Below are positions 1-8,899 of a stretch of 64,000 nucleotides of DNA, piece by piece (the first letter of the stretch is position 1; every line of letters starts with the position of its first letter). The translations under genes and the position numbers were made by a program. Below the pieces are notes generated by a model. The model was not told where the DNA came from. It saw nothing but the letters and a program-made list of their open reading frames with translations, and did not search any database. Source of the stretch: Halovenus halobia (GTDB lineage: Archaea; Halobacteriota; Halobacteria; Halobacteriales; Haloarculaceae); contig NZ_JBLKOA010000001.1 in assembly GCF_051414135.1 (NCBI RefSeq), forward strand, positions 496,001-560,000, read 5' to 3'.

Positions 1-903
1 GTCGGGTGAGGCAGTCCCATTGATCACGATGAGTAACGCGCCGCCGATTGCGCCGAAGAAGGCGCTAATCATGAACGCGCCGATCTTGTAGTAGAAGACG
101 TTGTATCCGATTGCCTTCGCTCGCTGCTCGTTTTCTCTGATGGCAATCATCACTCGGCCGAACGGCGAGTGGATGATCCGCTGCATCAGGAAATAGCAGA
201 TGAGGACGATGACGCCCATCGCGAGGTAAGTGACGATGACCGGGTCGCCGAAGTCGATACCGAGGAACGTCGTCTCGCCGAATGCTGGGTGGACCGTAGC
301 ATTCAGCGGGTCGATAAACGGAATCCCAACCACCGGCTCGAACAGCTCTACGTCCGGGGGAGAGCCGGCCGCGGTGCCCGTCGCGGGGTCGGAGTCGTCC
401 ACCGTCAGGTAATCCCAGTGCTGGGAGATGACGTACATTATCTCGGCGATGCCGAGGGTAATCATCGCGAAGTAGACACCGCTCAGCCGGAAGGCAAGCA
501 GTCCGACGACCAGCGCGAACAGCGCGGCAGCGAGCCCACCCATCAGCATGAGTATCATAAACGGCAATTCTGCTGGGAGTAACGGTATCTGGCCGTTGTA
601 TCCGAGCACGACGAAGTACGCGCCGATGCCGAAGAAGGCGGCGTGCCCGAAGGAGAGATACCCCGTGTAGCCGCTGATGAAGTCGAACGACATCGCGAAC
701 AGCCCGAGTGCGAGTATGGTCAACATTGTCCGCGGTTCAGGCAGGACCATCTCCGCGGTCAGCGCGAACAGGTCGACGAGGATGTCGTACACAAACGGGT
801 AAGCGACGAACAACAGCACCACGGCGATGTGCACCGTATGGTCCTGCAGGTACTGTGCGGGCCAACTGTTCGCCATATCGACATCTGTGGTTTCGGTACT
901 CAT
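1..903 (-). CDS. livM: Branched-chain amino acid-type ABC transporter permease LivM (3' end outside window)
   Basis: Second membrane subunit of a LIV-type (HAAT) ABC importer. The frame opens at an ATG (901-903) overlapping the stop of the livH-like gene (ATGA) and stays open to base 1, giving 301 codons without a stop, so the C-terminus is missing. Several hydrophobic helices are visible. Near the left edge the sequence AIRENEQRAKAIGYN is the typical LivM cytoplasmic loop that contacts the ATPases. It is the last visible gene of a five-gene minus-strand operon in the order SBP, LivG, LivF, LivH, LivM. The substrate could be a branched-chain amino acid or another small amide or acid; sequence alone does not decide. 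Confidence 0.9.
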   Translation of the reverse strand, partial: MSTETTDVDMANSWPAQYLQDHTVHIAVVLLFVAYPFVYDILVDLFALTAEMVLPEPRTMLTILALGLFAMSFDFISGYTGYLSFGHAAFFGIGAYFVVLGYNGQIPLLPAELPFMILMLMGGLAAALFALVVGLLAFRLSGVYFAMITLGIAEIMYVISQHWDYLTVDDSDPATGTAAGSPPDVELFEPVVGIPFIDPLNATVHPAFGETTFLGIDFGDPVIVTYLAMGVIVLICYFLMQRIIHSPFGRVMIAIRENEQRAKAIGYNVFYYKIGAFMISAFFGAIGGALLIVINGTASPD

Positions 904-1916
904 CCGTGATCACCCATCCCTTCGACACCGAACAGTCCACGTGGCCGCAGGATGAGCGTGACCACGAGGATGGTGAATATCATCAGCTCGTCGATACCCG
1001 TAAACTGGATGACTCCGGTGGTGAACGCCCACGTTCCCAAGGCGTCAATCATTCCCACCACCAGCGAGGCGACGATGGTCCCTTTGAACGACCCGAGGCC
1101 ACCGACGATGACGATGACGAACGCAGGCAACAACACGTCCAGTGCCAGCGGGACACTCACGCCCCACAGCGGGTCCCACATCAGGATGACGCCGGCAGCG
1201 CCGGCGATACCCGAGCCGATGGCGAAGACGACGGTAAACGTTCGCTGGACGTTGATTCCGAGAGCCTTCGCCATCTCTTCGTCCTCGACGCCAGCCCGGA
1301 CGAACAGTCCGTATCGAGTCTTGTTCAGGAACGCCCAGATACCGACAGCGGTGAGCGCGCCCAGCAGAATCTCGAACAACTGAAGATTCGTGAACTGGAT
1401 AAAGAACAGCTCGGCGTCACCCAGTTCCGACGGCAGTGTCTGGCGGCGTGGACTCGCCCAGTCGAAGTTCCACTGGCCGTTGTTGATATTCCGGAACTCG
1501 ACGATCATCCGCATGAACTGCTCCAGGGTAATCGCAATCCCGAACGTGAGCAGAATCTGGTATATCGGTGGGTACTCGTAGAGTCGCCGGACGAGTGTTA
1601 CCTCGAGTATCGTTCCGAGGCCGGCCAGCAGGCCGAAGACGAGTGCCAGCACGACGATGAAGACGAACATCACCGTCCCAAAGCCCATCCCGGCGGTCAC
1701 GAGGGCAAGCATTAGTCCGGCGGCGATGTACGCGCCGTACATCGTGAACGCGCCGTGGGCGAAGTTGATGACGTCCATCAGCCCAAAGATGAGCGTCAGC
1801 CCGCTCGCAATCATCAGGTAGAGGCTGGCTTTTGCCAGTCCCTCGACGATGACGCTGCTGAAGTCGCCGGGCGATGTGAGCAGGTCGATTGCACCGAGTG
1901 CGAGGTGGTCTATCAT
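900..1916 (-). CDS. livH: Branched-chain amino acid-type ABC transporter permease LivH
   Basis: First membrane subunit of the importer, 338 residues, with about eight hydrophobic helices. Family hallmarks are the N-terminal stretch LTLIFGLMDVINFAHGAFTM and the EAA-like loop EEMAKALGINVQRTF, where the permease docks on the ATPase. The length is slightly above the bacterial LivH (~300) because of an inserted loop around residues 140-170. The start ATG at 1914-1916 overlaps the livF stop, and its own stop overlaps the livM start, so translation is probably coupled. Confidence 0.93.
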   Translation of the reverse strand: MIDHLALGAIDLLTSPGDFSSVIVEGLAKASLYLMIASGLTLIFGLMDVINFAHGAFTMYGAYIAAGLMLALVTAGMGFGTVMFVFIVVLALVFGLLAGLGTILEVTLVRRLYEYPPIYQILLTFGIAITLEQFMRMIVEFRNINNGQWNFDWASPRRQTLPSELGDAELFFIQFTNLQLFEILLGALTAVGIWAFLNKTRYGLFVRAGVEDEEMAKALGINVQRTFTVVFAIGSGIAGAAGVILMWDPLWGVSVPLALDVLLPAFVIVIVGGLGSFKGTIVASLVVGMIDALGTWAFTTGVIQFTGIDELMIFTILVVTLILRPRGLFGVEGMGDHG

Positions 1917-2611
1917 GCTGAGAGATACCTCCTGAGTCGCTCGTCTTCTGTGGACACGTTGTCCGTCTCGCCTTCGTCGATAATCTGGCCGTGGTCCATC
2001 ACGTAAAACCGGTCGGCGAGGTCCAGCGCCAGGCCGAGTTTCTGCTCGACGAGGAGTATTGGAATCTCCTCTGCGGCGTCCATCAGCGCTCGACCCACGT
2101 CGGTCACGATCTGTGGAGCAAGCCCCTCACTCGGTTCGTCGACCAGCAACAGGTCGTTGTTTCCGACGAGTCCGCGCGCGATAGCGAGCATCTGTTGCTG
2201 GCCGCCCGAGAGGTCACCCGCGCGCTGGTCGGCACGGTCGCGCAGAATCGGGAACGTCTCGTAGGCCGTCTCCAGTGCCGCTGGCACGCCGTCGCCGTCA
2301 GGTACCGCCGCCCGAATGTTCTCTTCGACGCTCAGCCGTGCGAACATTCGGCGTTCTTCTGGAATCCAGCCGATGCCAGCCTCGGCAACCTCGTAGGTAT
2401 CGCGACCCACGAGTTCCTGCCCGTCGAAGGTAACCGAGCCCTCGACCGGCGGCGTCAGCTGGAGAATCGACCGCATTGTGGTCGTCTTGCCGACACCGTT
2501 GCGGCCAAGCAACGCGACGACTTCGCCGGCGTCGACCTCCAGCGAGACCCCTTCGAGGATGTGACTCTCGCCGTAGTAGGTGTGAATGTCATCAACTTCG
2601 AGCAGCGTCAT
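1913..2611 (-). CDS. livF: ABC transporter ATP-binding protein LivF
   Basis: ATPase subunit of the LIV-type importer, 232 residues, the normal LivF length. Walker A GRNGVGKTT lies at residues 36-44, the signature motif LSGGQQQ about 100 residues later, and Walker B LLLVDEPSEGLAP after that; the SEGLAP stretch is typical of LivF. The start ATG overlaps the stop of livG and the stop overlaps the start of livH, as expected for a coupled operon. Confidence 0.95.
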   Translation of the reverse strand: MTLLEVDDIHTYYGESHILEGVSLEVDAGEVVALLGRNGVGKTTTMRSILQLTPPVEGSVTFDGQELVGRDTYEVAEAGIGWIPEERRMFARLSVEENIRAAVPDGDGVPAALETAYETFPILRDRADQRAGDLSGGQQQMLAIARGLVGNNDLLLVDEPSEGLAPQIVTDVGRALMDAAEEIPILLVEQKLGLALDLADRFYVMDHGQIIDEGETDNVSTEDERLRRYLSA

Positions 2612-3396
2612 ACCACACCTCCGTCGGTCGTCGCTTGCTCAAGATCGCCGGCCTCGTAGCCGCCGAGGTACGCCTCCTGGACATCAGGGTCGCCACGGAC
2701 GTTCTCGGGACTATCGTCGGCGATAACTGCGCCCTGATTGAGCACGACGACACGTTCGGAGACGTCCATCACGATGTCCATGTTGTGTTCGACAAGCAGA
2801 ACAGCGTGGTCGGAGGCAACGTCTCTGATCAGTGCCTTGATCTCGTCGACGTTCTCTGTCGAAACGCCGGCGTTCGGCTCGTCGAGCAGGAGTACGTCTG
2901 GGTCGCCTGCGAGTGCGAGCGCAACCTCGAGCTGTCGTTTTTCGCCGTGACTGAGATTTTCGGCAGTGAGCTGTGACTGCCCGCCAAGCCCAACTCGTTC
3001 GAGGATTTGCTGTGCCTCCTCGTAGTGGCCCTCGAAGGCGTTGACGTTGCGCCAGAACTTCAACGAGTTGCTCCCGTGGGCCTGGGCAGCCACGCGGACG
3101 TTTTCCAGCACCGTACTCGTCGGGAAGATGTTCGTAATCTGGAACGAGCGATGAATCCCGAGCTGTGCAGTCTCCTGTGGCTTTGCCTCGGTGATGTCGA
3201 CCCACTCGCCGTCCTGCTGGAACTCGACCGTCCCCTCTGAGGGCGTCAACTGGCCTGTCAGGAGGTTGAAAAACGTCGTTTTCCCGGCACCATTCGGGCC
3301 GATCAGCGACGTCAGCTCCTCGCCGAGCTCGAAATCGACGTGGTCGGTGGCGGTAATCCCGCCGAATCGTTTCGTGAGACCGGTCGTGCGGAGCAT
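2608..3396 (-). CDS. livG: ABC transporter ATP-binding protein LivG
   Basis: Second ATPase of the importer, 262 residues. Walker A GPNGAGKTTF lies at residues 33-42; the signature is the LivG form LSHGEKRQLE and Walker B is VLLLDEPNAG. It starts one base after the stop of the binding-protein gene and ends overlapping livF, so the cassette is complete at the ATPase level. Confidence 0.95.
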   Translation of the reverse strand: MLRTTGLTKRFGGITATDHVDFELGEELTSLIGPNGAGKTTFFNLLTGQLTPSEGTVEFQQDGEWVDITEAKPQETAQLGIHRSFQITNIFPTSTVLENVRVAAQAHGSNSLKFWRNVNAFEGHYEEAQQILERVGLGGQSQLTAENLSHGEKRQLEVALALAGDPDVLLLDEPNAGVSTENVDEIKALIRDVASDHAVLLVEHNMDIVMDVSERVVVLNQGAVIADDSPENVRGDPDVQEAYLGGYEAGDLEQATTDGGVV

Positions 3397-3397
3397 G

Positions 3398-4744
3398 TTA
3401 CGACAGGTCGCAGCTCATCTCGCTGGCCGGGATTGTTACGTTCTCGGGCGCGACAGTCTCGATTGGCTCACTCGGCTGAATGGCTGCCGGCCAGTTGTCT
3501 TGGTCGTCTGGCGTCACTTCCACGTTCGCGACGGTCATCGGCGACCGAGCCTGGTTGTTGTACTCTTGGAAGGTGTAGGCGTTCTCGCCTTTGGGCGTGT
3601 CGGTGACGGTCATTCCACGGAGGCCAGAGGTAATCGCGTCACGCGAGCCTTCGCCTTCCTTCTCGACAGCCTGAATCACTGCCGACGCGGCGGTGAACGC
3701 CCCGCTCGTGAACAGGTCCGGAACGACTCCGTACGCGCTGGTGTGGCGGTCGATGAAGGCGTCGTTGATGTCGTTGTCGTACTGGTTCCAGTGATAGCGA
3801 GTTGTGAACGGGCCGAAATCGGCGTCCGCGAGACCTTCGTTCGTGAAGTTGTCGCCGAGGACATCACTGAGCGTACTGCCGACAATGGACAGCGTCACCC
3901 GGGACGCGAAGCCGCCGAACAGTTGGAGGTCGTAGTTCCCGGACAGGAACTCTGACGCGAAGAACGGAAGCGTCTGTGCGGTGAATCCGCCGACCATTCC
4001 CTGTGCGCCGTTGCTTTCGGCCTGTTCGAGTAGTCCCTGCCACTCCTGCTGGCCGCTGGAGACTGCCCGCTCGAGTACGATGTCGACACCACGGTTTTCC
4101 AGCACTGTGCGGTAGTTGTCGACGACGGATTGGCCGAAGGTATCGTCAGCCCCGAACAGCGCCATCTTGTCGACGTCGGTGGACTCGGCGATGTAGACAC
4201 CGCCGCTTCGTGCGTCCATTGCGGTGTTCTCGTTGGCCCGGAAGACCTGCTCACTGCAGGTTTCTGCGTTCGCCGTCAGTCCCGCTGAGGCGGCTGGTCC
4301 CATGATGAACGGCACGTCCGACCGCGACACGACCTGGTTGATGACCCGCAGCGCGCCCCCCGAATTACCGACGCCGAACAGCACGTCGACGTCCTGCTGG
4401 GTCACCAGATCCTCGGCGAGTGACTGTGACTCCTGTGGGTTGAACTGCGTGTCCCGAACGAGCAACTCGACATCAACGTCGCCGACGGTGTACTCGTATT
4501 CGCCTGCGTCGACCGAGTCCTCTCCAAGTGGGTCGCTGTCTGCCTTGTGTGCGAGTCCACTGTAAAATCCGGCAGTCCCCTGTTTGCCGTACTGCGGGAG
4601 TGGTCCCGAGAAGTCCTGCAGGACGCCGATACTCAATTCTGCCGATGAGCTCTCCTCTTCGCCGACTGCACAGCCGGCAAGTGCGAGTGCACCAGTTGTC
4701 CCCATCGTTCCCAGTACCTTTCGTCGGGTAAGGTTGGTTCCCAT
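3398..4744 (-). CDS. livK: LIV-type ABC transporter substrate-binding lipoprotein
   Basis: Periplasmic-binding-protein-like receptor (Peripla_BP_6 type), 448 residues, exported and membrane-anchored. The N-terminus has a Tat-type twin arginine (TRRK, R7-R8), a hydrophobic stretch and a lipobox LALAGC with Cys25 as the lipidation site. The mature part begins with a short acidic linker, then SIGVLQDFSGPL, typical of this receptor family. It is the first gene of the transporter operon. Relatives bind branched-chain amino acids, amides, urea or aromatic acids. The nearby acyl-CoA synthetase gene makes a carboxylic acid ligand possible, but this is inference. Confidence 0.9.
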   Translation of the reverse strand: MGTNLTRRKVLGTMGTTGALALAGCAVGEEESSSAELSIGVLQDFSGPLPQYGKQGTAGFYSGLAHKADSDPLGEDSVDAGEYEYTVGDVDVELLVRDTQFNPQESQSLAEDLVTQQDVDVLFGVGNSGGALRVINQVVSRSDVPFIMGPAASAGLTANAETCSEQVFRANENTAMDARSGGVYIAESTDVDKMALFGADDTFGQSVVDNYRTVLENRGVDIVLERAVSSGQQEWQGLLEQAESNGAQGMVGGFTAQTLPFFASEFLSGNYDLQLFGGFASRVTLSIVGSTLSDVLGDNFTNEGLADADFGPFTTRYHWNQYDNDINDAFIDRHTSAYGVVPDLFTSGAFTAASAVIQAVEKEGEGSRDAITSGLRGMTVTDTPKGENAYTFQEYNNQARSPMTVANVEVTPDDQDNWPAAIQPSEPIETVAPENVTIPASEMSCDLS

Positions 4745-4785
4745 GACTACATCATACTACTGTACCAACCCATGAAAACAGAGAT

Positions 4786-4800
4786 GTTAATATGTTAAAC
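4786..4800 (-). promoter_or_regulatory. Possible TATA element of the liv operon
   Basis: An AT-rich stretch reading GTTTAACATATTAAC on the minus strand sits about 50 bases before the livK start, in otherwise GC-rich DNA. If used, the leader would be roughly 20 bases. This is judged only by position and composition. Confidence 0.35.
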
Positions 4801-4879
4801 TCATTGGCTACACAACAGCAGTTGGCGTATTACCGTCACTGCGGTGAGGAACTCTGGTCACCGACGAACCGGCCGCAGT

Positions 4880-6490
4880 CTATCCCTGTCCAACCATTCG
4901 GTCTTCGTCTTCCCACTCCTGTTCGCGCAACTCGAATTTCTGGACTTTTCCCGTGGCTGTCGTGGGTAACTCCTCGACGTACTCGACCCGGCGGACTGTC
5001 TTGTAACTCGCCAGGTTCTCGCGGGTAAACTCGGTCAGTTCCGTCGCAGACACTGGTGGGTTCTCGGGGTCATCGTTCGAGGGAACCACGAAGGCCTTCG
5101 GCGTCTCGCCCCACTCGTCGTCTGGCGAGGGAATGACCGCAACATCGCTGACGGCGTCGTGCTCGAACAGCGTATCCTCCAGTTCGATGCTGGAGATGTT
5201 CTCACCGCCCGAGATGATGATGTCTTTCTTGCGGTCCTGAATCGAGAGCATTCCAGTTTCGTCAACTGTCGCCAGGTCACCGAGGTGGTAGTACCCTTCC
5301 GCGCGGTCGTTGAACGCCTCTTCCGTCGCCTCGGGCTTGTTCCAGTACTTCTCCATCACCTGGTTACCCTTGACGACAACTTCGCCGATGGTCTCGTCGT
5401 CTTGGGGCACGTCGTTGCCGTCCTCGTCGACCACACGGATTTCGGTGCCGAGATAGCCAAAGCCCTGCCGTTTCTTGATTCGGAAGCGGTCGCTGCTGTC
5501 GTCCTCGAAGTACCGGCGAGCGTCAGAGGTGCTGATCAGTGGGCCGGTCTCTGTCGCACCGTAGACGTGTTTGAGATACCAGCCAAACTCCTCTTCGACG
5601 GTGCGAATCGTGGCCTCTGGCGGCGCAGCGCCCGCGGTTGCGATCCGGACTTCGTTGTTTCCTGTCGTCTCCGGGCCGTGTTCCTCGTAGTAATCGATCA
5701 GCATGTTCAGCACCGTCGGCGCACCGCACATGTACGACACATCTTCGGTCTGAACTGCCTCGAAGATGTCTCCGGCCTCGACACCTCGCGTACAGATATG
5801 CTTCGCGCCGATGCCGGTCATCGCGTAGATGTGTCCCCACCCGTTGACGTGGAACATCGGCAACGTCCAGAGATAGATGTCGTCGTCGCTGATGTCCTGA
5901 TGGACTGTAGTGATGTACGCATGAAGCGTCTCGGCGCGGTGGGTCCGACAGACACCTTTCGGGTCGCCCGTTGTCCCGGAGGTATAATTGATAGTGATGA
6001 TTTCGTCTTCGTCCATCTCTGGGCGGTCGTATTCGCCGGTATTATCGATCACTTCGTCGAAGGACTCCCACTCACCCTCGACGGCGTCGACATCGTTCGT
6101 GATGAAGGTCTCTGTTGGCACTTCGTCTCTGATTGGTTCGATCTTTTCGGCGTAGTCGTAATCAGCGTAGATGGCGTCGACGCCTGCGTCTTCGAGGACG
6201 TACGAGAAATCGTCGGGCGTCAGCCGGTAGTTCAACGGTGTGTGGACGGCACCGATCTGCATCGACCCGTAGGCCGCTTCGAGGTGGTAATGTGTATTTG
6301 GGTCGAGCACTGCGACCCGGTCGCCTTTTTCTATCCCCCGCTGTTGGAGTGCGGCCGAGAATCCATCAACTCGCTCTCCCAGTTCCTCGTAGCTGTACCG
6401 TTCCCCCGTCGTCGCGACGACTGCTTCTTCTTTCCCGTAGTGGTTGCGCGCACGATCGAGAAACTCTGTGACAAGCAATGGCTTGTGCAT
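4880..6490 (-). CDS. Acyl-CoA synthetase (AMP-forming, ANL superfamily)
   Basis: Activates a fatty or other carboxylic acid to acyl-AMP and then acyl-CoA. I place the start at the ATG at 6488-6490 (MHKPLLV, 536 residues) rather than an in-frame TTG 15 bases upstream. Motifs in order are the P-loop YTSGTTGDPKGV, the adenylate motif YGATETGP, the hinge region GDLATVDE with the following RKKD, and the C-terminal catalytic lysine in TATGKVQKFELR. The overall layout resembles medium-chain acyl-CoA ligases of the AlkK/FadK group. It lies 135 bases upstream of the liv operon on the same strand, so ligand import and activation may be linked. The exact acid is unknown. Confidence 0.9.
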   Translation of the reverse strand: MHKPLLVTEFLDRARNHYGKEEAVVATTGERYSYEELGERVDGFSAALQQRGIEKGDRVAVLDPNTHYHLEAAYGSMQIGAVHTPLNYRLTPDDFSYVLEDAGVDAIYADYDYAEKIEPIRDEVPTETFITNDVDAVEGEWESFDEVIDNTGEYDRPEMDEDEIITINYTSGTTGDPKGVCRTHRAETLHAYITTVHQDISDDDIYLWTLPMFHVNGWGHIYAMTGIGAKHICTRGVEAGDIFEAVQTEDVSYMCGAPTVLNMLIDYYEEHGPETTGNNEVRIATAGAAPPEATIRTVEEEFGWYLKHVYGATETGPLISTSDARRYFEDDSSDRFRIKKRQGFGYLGTEIRVVDEDGNDVPQDDETIGEVVVKGNQVMEKYWNKPEATEEAFNDRAEGYYHLGDLATVDETGMLSIQDRKKDIIISGGENISSIELEDTLFEHDAVSDVAVIPSPDDEWGETPKAFVVPSNDDPENPPVSATELTEFTRENLASYKTVRRVEYVEELPTTATGKVQKFELREQEWEDEDRMVGQG

Positions 6491-6636
6491 ATCAAGAGTT
6501 AACAATCACTGTGCAATCAAACCATAGGTTAACATGTATACGGGTTGGTAGAAACTGCCACCGGCGCTAGCCGTCTCCTCTCACGCTGGACGGCCGATGG
6601 CGAGTGTGGACTCGCAGGCTATGCCGCTACTGTGAG

Positions 6637-6646
6637 GATACTTAAC
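6637..6646 (+). promoter_or_regulatory. TATA-like box before the histidine kinase
   Basis: GATACTTAAC lies about 36 bases before the ATG at 6677. Transcription would begin around 6667, leaving a leader of about ten bases. This supports the ATG at 6677 over an upstream TTG. Confidence 0.4.
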
Positions 6647-6676
6647 TGCCCGGTGCGTACGTGTACACAGATAGCG

Positions 6677-7747
6677 ATGGACGAAGGGGCTGAAGGCATC
6701 GAGGAACTCACCGCCGAACAGTACCGGACGTTGATTGAAGAGACGTCTGACGTGGTCTCGATAGTCGACGAGGACGGGACGATCCGCTATCAGTCGCCGG
6801 GCTCATTCCACATCAAAGGCTGGTCACGGACTGCCATGATGGGCGAAAACATCCTCGAGTACATCCACCCCGACGACCAGAAGCGAGTTCAGCAGGCACT
6901 GGAGGCGCTCGCTGCCGGCAAAGAGTTCGACGAGGAGGTCGAGTACCGACTCCGTCGTGAGGACGGCGAGTACATATGGCTGGCGACAACAGGGGAAGCC
7001 CCTGGTCCGGACAGCCCAATCGACGGCATCATTACGACAAGCCGGAATATCACCGAGCGAAAAGAAACCGAACAGAAACTCAAATCACAGCGTGATGACC
7101 TCGAACTGCTCAATCAGGTCGTTCGTCACGACATCCGTAACGACCTGCAGGTTGTGTCTACCTACGCCGAACTACTCGAAGACCATGTCGACGAGGAGGG
7201 CCGTGACCATCTCCAGCGACTCACCGAGAGCAACAAACAGGCGGTCGAACTGACCATTACGGCCCGAGACCTGACGAACGTCATCCTGCGGTCCGACAGC
7301 GACCTCGAACGTGTGCCACTGGCGCCAGCAATCGACGGGCAGGTCTCCGAACTCCGCTCGTCACACCCAGAGGCAGCGTACAACATCGACGATTCTATCG
7401 ACGGACACGCTGTCCTCGCCGACGATATGCTCGATACAATCTTCCGGAATCTGCTCAAAAACGCCGTCCAGCACAACGACAAGGACCGACCGAAAGTGAG
7501 TATCGACGCCAGCGCCGACGCGGAGACCGTGACGGTGAGAGTCGCTGATAACGGCCCCGGTGTACCGGACGAACAGAAAGATGTCATCTTCGGGAAAGAG
7601 GAGAAAGGACTGGACAGCGAGGGGACTGGAATTGGGTTATACCTCGTCCGGGAGTTGGTTACTGGCTACGGCGGGGACGTCTGGGTCGAGGACCGAGAGA
7701 ACGCGCCGGGGGCTGTTTTCGTACTCGAACTCCAGCGGGCCGACTAG
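6677..7747 (+). CDS. PAS-domain sensor histidine kinase
   Basis: Soluble sensor kinase of 356 residues from the ATG at 6677; an upstream TTG at 6545 would add 44 residues of non-acidic sequence and is unlikely. A PAS domain with its PAC extension spans about residues 13-130. The H-box VVRHDIRND has the phosphoacceptor His151, the N-box FRNLLKNAVQHND lies near residue 255, and the ATP lid carries VADNGPGVP and GTGIGLYLV. No membrane segment is present, so the signal is sensed inside the cell through PAS. No receiver or response regulator is adjacent, as is common for orphan haloarchaeal kinases. Confidence 0.93.
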   Translation: MDEGAEGIEELTAEQYRTLIEETSDVVSIVDEDGTIRYQSPGSFHIKGWSRTAMMGENILEYIHPDDQKRVQQALEALAAGKEFDEEVEYRLRREDGEYIWLATTGEAPGPDSPIDGIITTSRNITERKETEQKLKSQRDDLELLNQVVRHDIRNDLQVVSTYAELLEDHVDEEGRDHLQRLTESNKQAVELTITARDLTNVILRSDSDLERVPLAPAIDGQVSELRSSHPEAAYNIDDSIDGHAVLADDMLDTIFRNLLKNAVQHNDKDRPKVSIDASADAETVTVRVADNGPGVPDEQKDVIFGKEEKGLDSEGTGIGLYLVRELVTGYGGDVWVEDRENAPGAVFVLELQRAD

Positions 7748-7788
7748 CCGAGCAACGAGTCTTTGCCGCTGGACCGACTAGAAGGTGT

Positions 7789-8418
7789 ATGAGTCAACAA
7801 ACCGCTGAGTCAGTCCTCGTGTACGCCGATTACGTCTGTCCGTTCTGTTATCTCGGCTACGAGTCACTCGACCAGTACCAGGCCGAGCGCGATGAGCCAG
7901 TCGAGACAGACTGGCACCCGTTCGACCTTCGGAGTCGAGAACGCCGACCTGACGGAACCATCGACGATTCCGTCGACAACGGCAAAGACGAGGAATATTA
8001 CGAGCAGGCCAAACAGAACGTCGAACGTCTCGCCGAGGAATACGGTGTCGAAATGGCTGAACCGCTCCTGAAAGATGTCGACTCCTACGACGCCCAGCGA
8101 GTCGCCTACCGCATTCGCGAGCAGTATCCTGACAAGTTCCAGCAGTTCCACCGGAGTGTCTTCGACGCGCTGTGGGAGGAGAACCGAGACATCGGCGACG
8201 AAGACGTGCTCCGGGAACTCGTCGACGATGCGGATATTCCGACTGAGGTCGTTGCAGACGCTCTCGCTGACGAGGAGACGACCGAACAACTCGAAGCAGC
8301 GTTCGAGTCTGCACAGAAAGAACGAATCACTGGCGTGCCGACCTTCGTCTACGGCAGCCACGCGGCCCGCGGTGCAGTCCCCCCTGAGCAACTGCGCCGG
8401 CTCGTCGAAGGGAACTGA
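7789..8418 (+). CDS. DsbA-family (FrnE-like) thiol oxidoreductase
   Basis: Cytoplasmic thioredoxin-fold protein of 209 residues. The active site CPFC (Cys17, Cys20) sits after the first strand, followed by the long helical insertion and a C-terminal cis-Pro loop ITGVPTFVYG, the pattern of FrnE/2-hydroxychromene isomerase-like DsbA proteins. There is no signal peptide, so it acts on disulfides or small thiols inside the cell. It follows the histidine kinase by 41 bases on the same strand. Confidence 0.9.
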   Translation: MSQQTAESVLVYADYVCPFCYLGYESLDQYQAERDEPVETDWHPFDLRSRERRPDGTIDDSVDNGKDEEYYEQAKQNVERLAEEYGVEMAEPLLKDVDSYDAQRVAYRIREQYPDKFQQFHRSVFDALWEENRDIGDEDVLRELVDDADIPTEVVADALADEETTEQLEAAFESAQKERITGVPTFVYGSHAARGAVPPEQLRRLVEGN

Positions 8419-8425
8419 CCGAGCG

Positions 8426-8434
8426 TTTATATAA
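8426..8434 (+). promoter_or_regulatory. TATA box of the 8456 gene (leaderless)
   Basis: TTTATATAA is centred about 26 bases before the ATG at 8456, the spacing expected if transcription begins at the start codon itself. Confidence 0.7.
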
Positions 8435-8455
8435 GAACGCTGGACCAACCAGCGT

Positions 8456-8899
8456 ATGTCAGACCACACACTCTGGCAGGATGAACGGGCAATCGAAGGG
8501 CTGCCGATCAGACTCGTCATCGCACTTGTCGTTGGCGTTGCCTGTCTTGGCGTGATGTTGAGTGTCGTCGGTGGATTCAGTTCACTCGGACAGACCGAAC
8601 TATCGACACGGCCCACACCTGACCTTGTCGAAGAAGGCAACCACACGGTCAACGTTACGGTCGTTGATACCGACGGCGAGCCAATCGAAGCGGCAACGGT
8701 TATCGCTCGTGGCGACACGGCCCGACTCGATTCACTCGCGCGTGCGGAAACCAACGCGAACGGCGTTGCACAACTCACCGTCGACGCGTCGCTGCGACCA
8801 AATCAGGCCGAAGGAAAAATCGAACTCTCGATTCAGCCGCCACAGGGCGAGTACGTCGATAAACAGGAAAATACGGGGATTCTGGTCATCGAACGTTAG
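8456..8899 (+). CDS. Membrane-anchored protein with carboxypeptidase-regulatory-like fold
   Basis: 147 residues. A short cytoplasmic head is followed by one hydrophobic helix at about residues 18-42. The outside part has the shape of a transthyretin/CarboxypepD_reg-like beta domain: NVTVVDTDGEPIEAATV and then TNANGVAQLTV. Such domains commonly sit on haloarchaeal surface proteins. No catalytic residues are evident. Its stop overlaps the stop of the convergent methyltransferase-like gene by three bases. Confidence 0.65.
   Translation: MSDHTLWQDERAIEGLPIRLVIALVVGVACLGVMLSVVGGFSSLGQTELSTRPTPDLVEEGNHTVNVTVVDTDGEPIEAATVIARGDTARLDSLARAETNANGVAQLTVDASLRPNQAEGKIELSIQPPQGEYVDKQENTGILVIER

Noticed and set aside
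708..1715. 335-codon open frame on the plus strand opposite livH
   Set aside because: Arginine-, histidine- and glutamine-rich translation without any motif; it is the mirror of the real livH frame, as GC-rich third positions keep the opposite strand open.
5159..6502. 447-codon open frame opposite the acyl-CoA synthetase
   Set aside because: The minus frame has all ANL motifs; the plus frame has none and no promoter.
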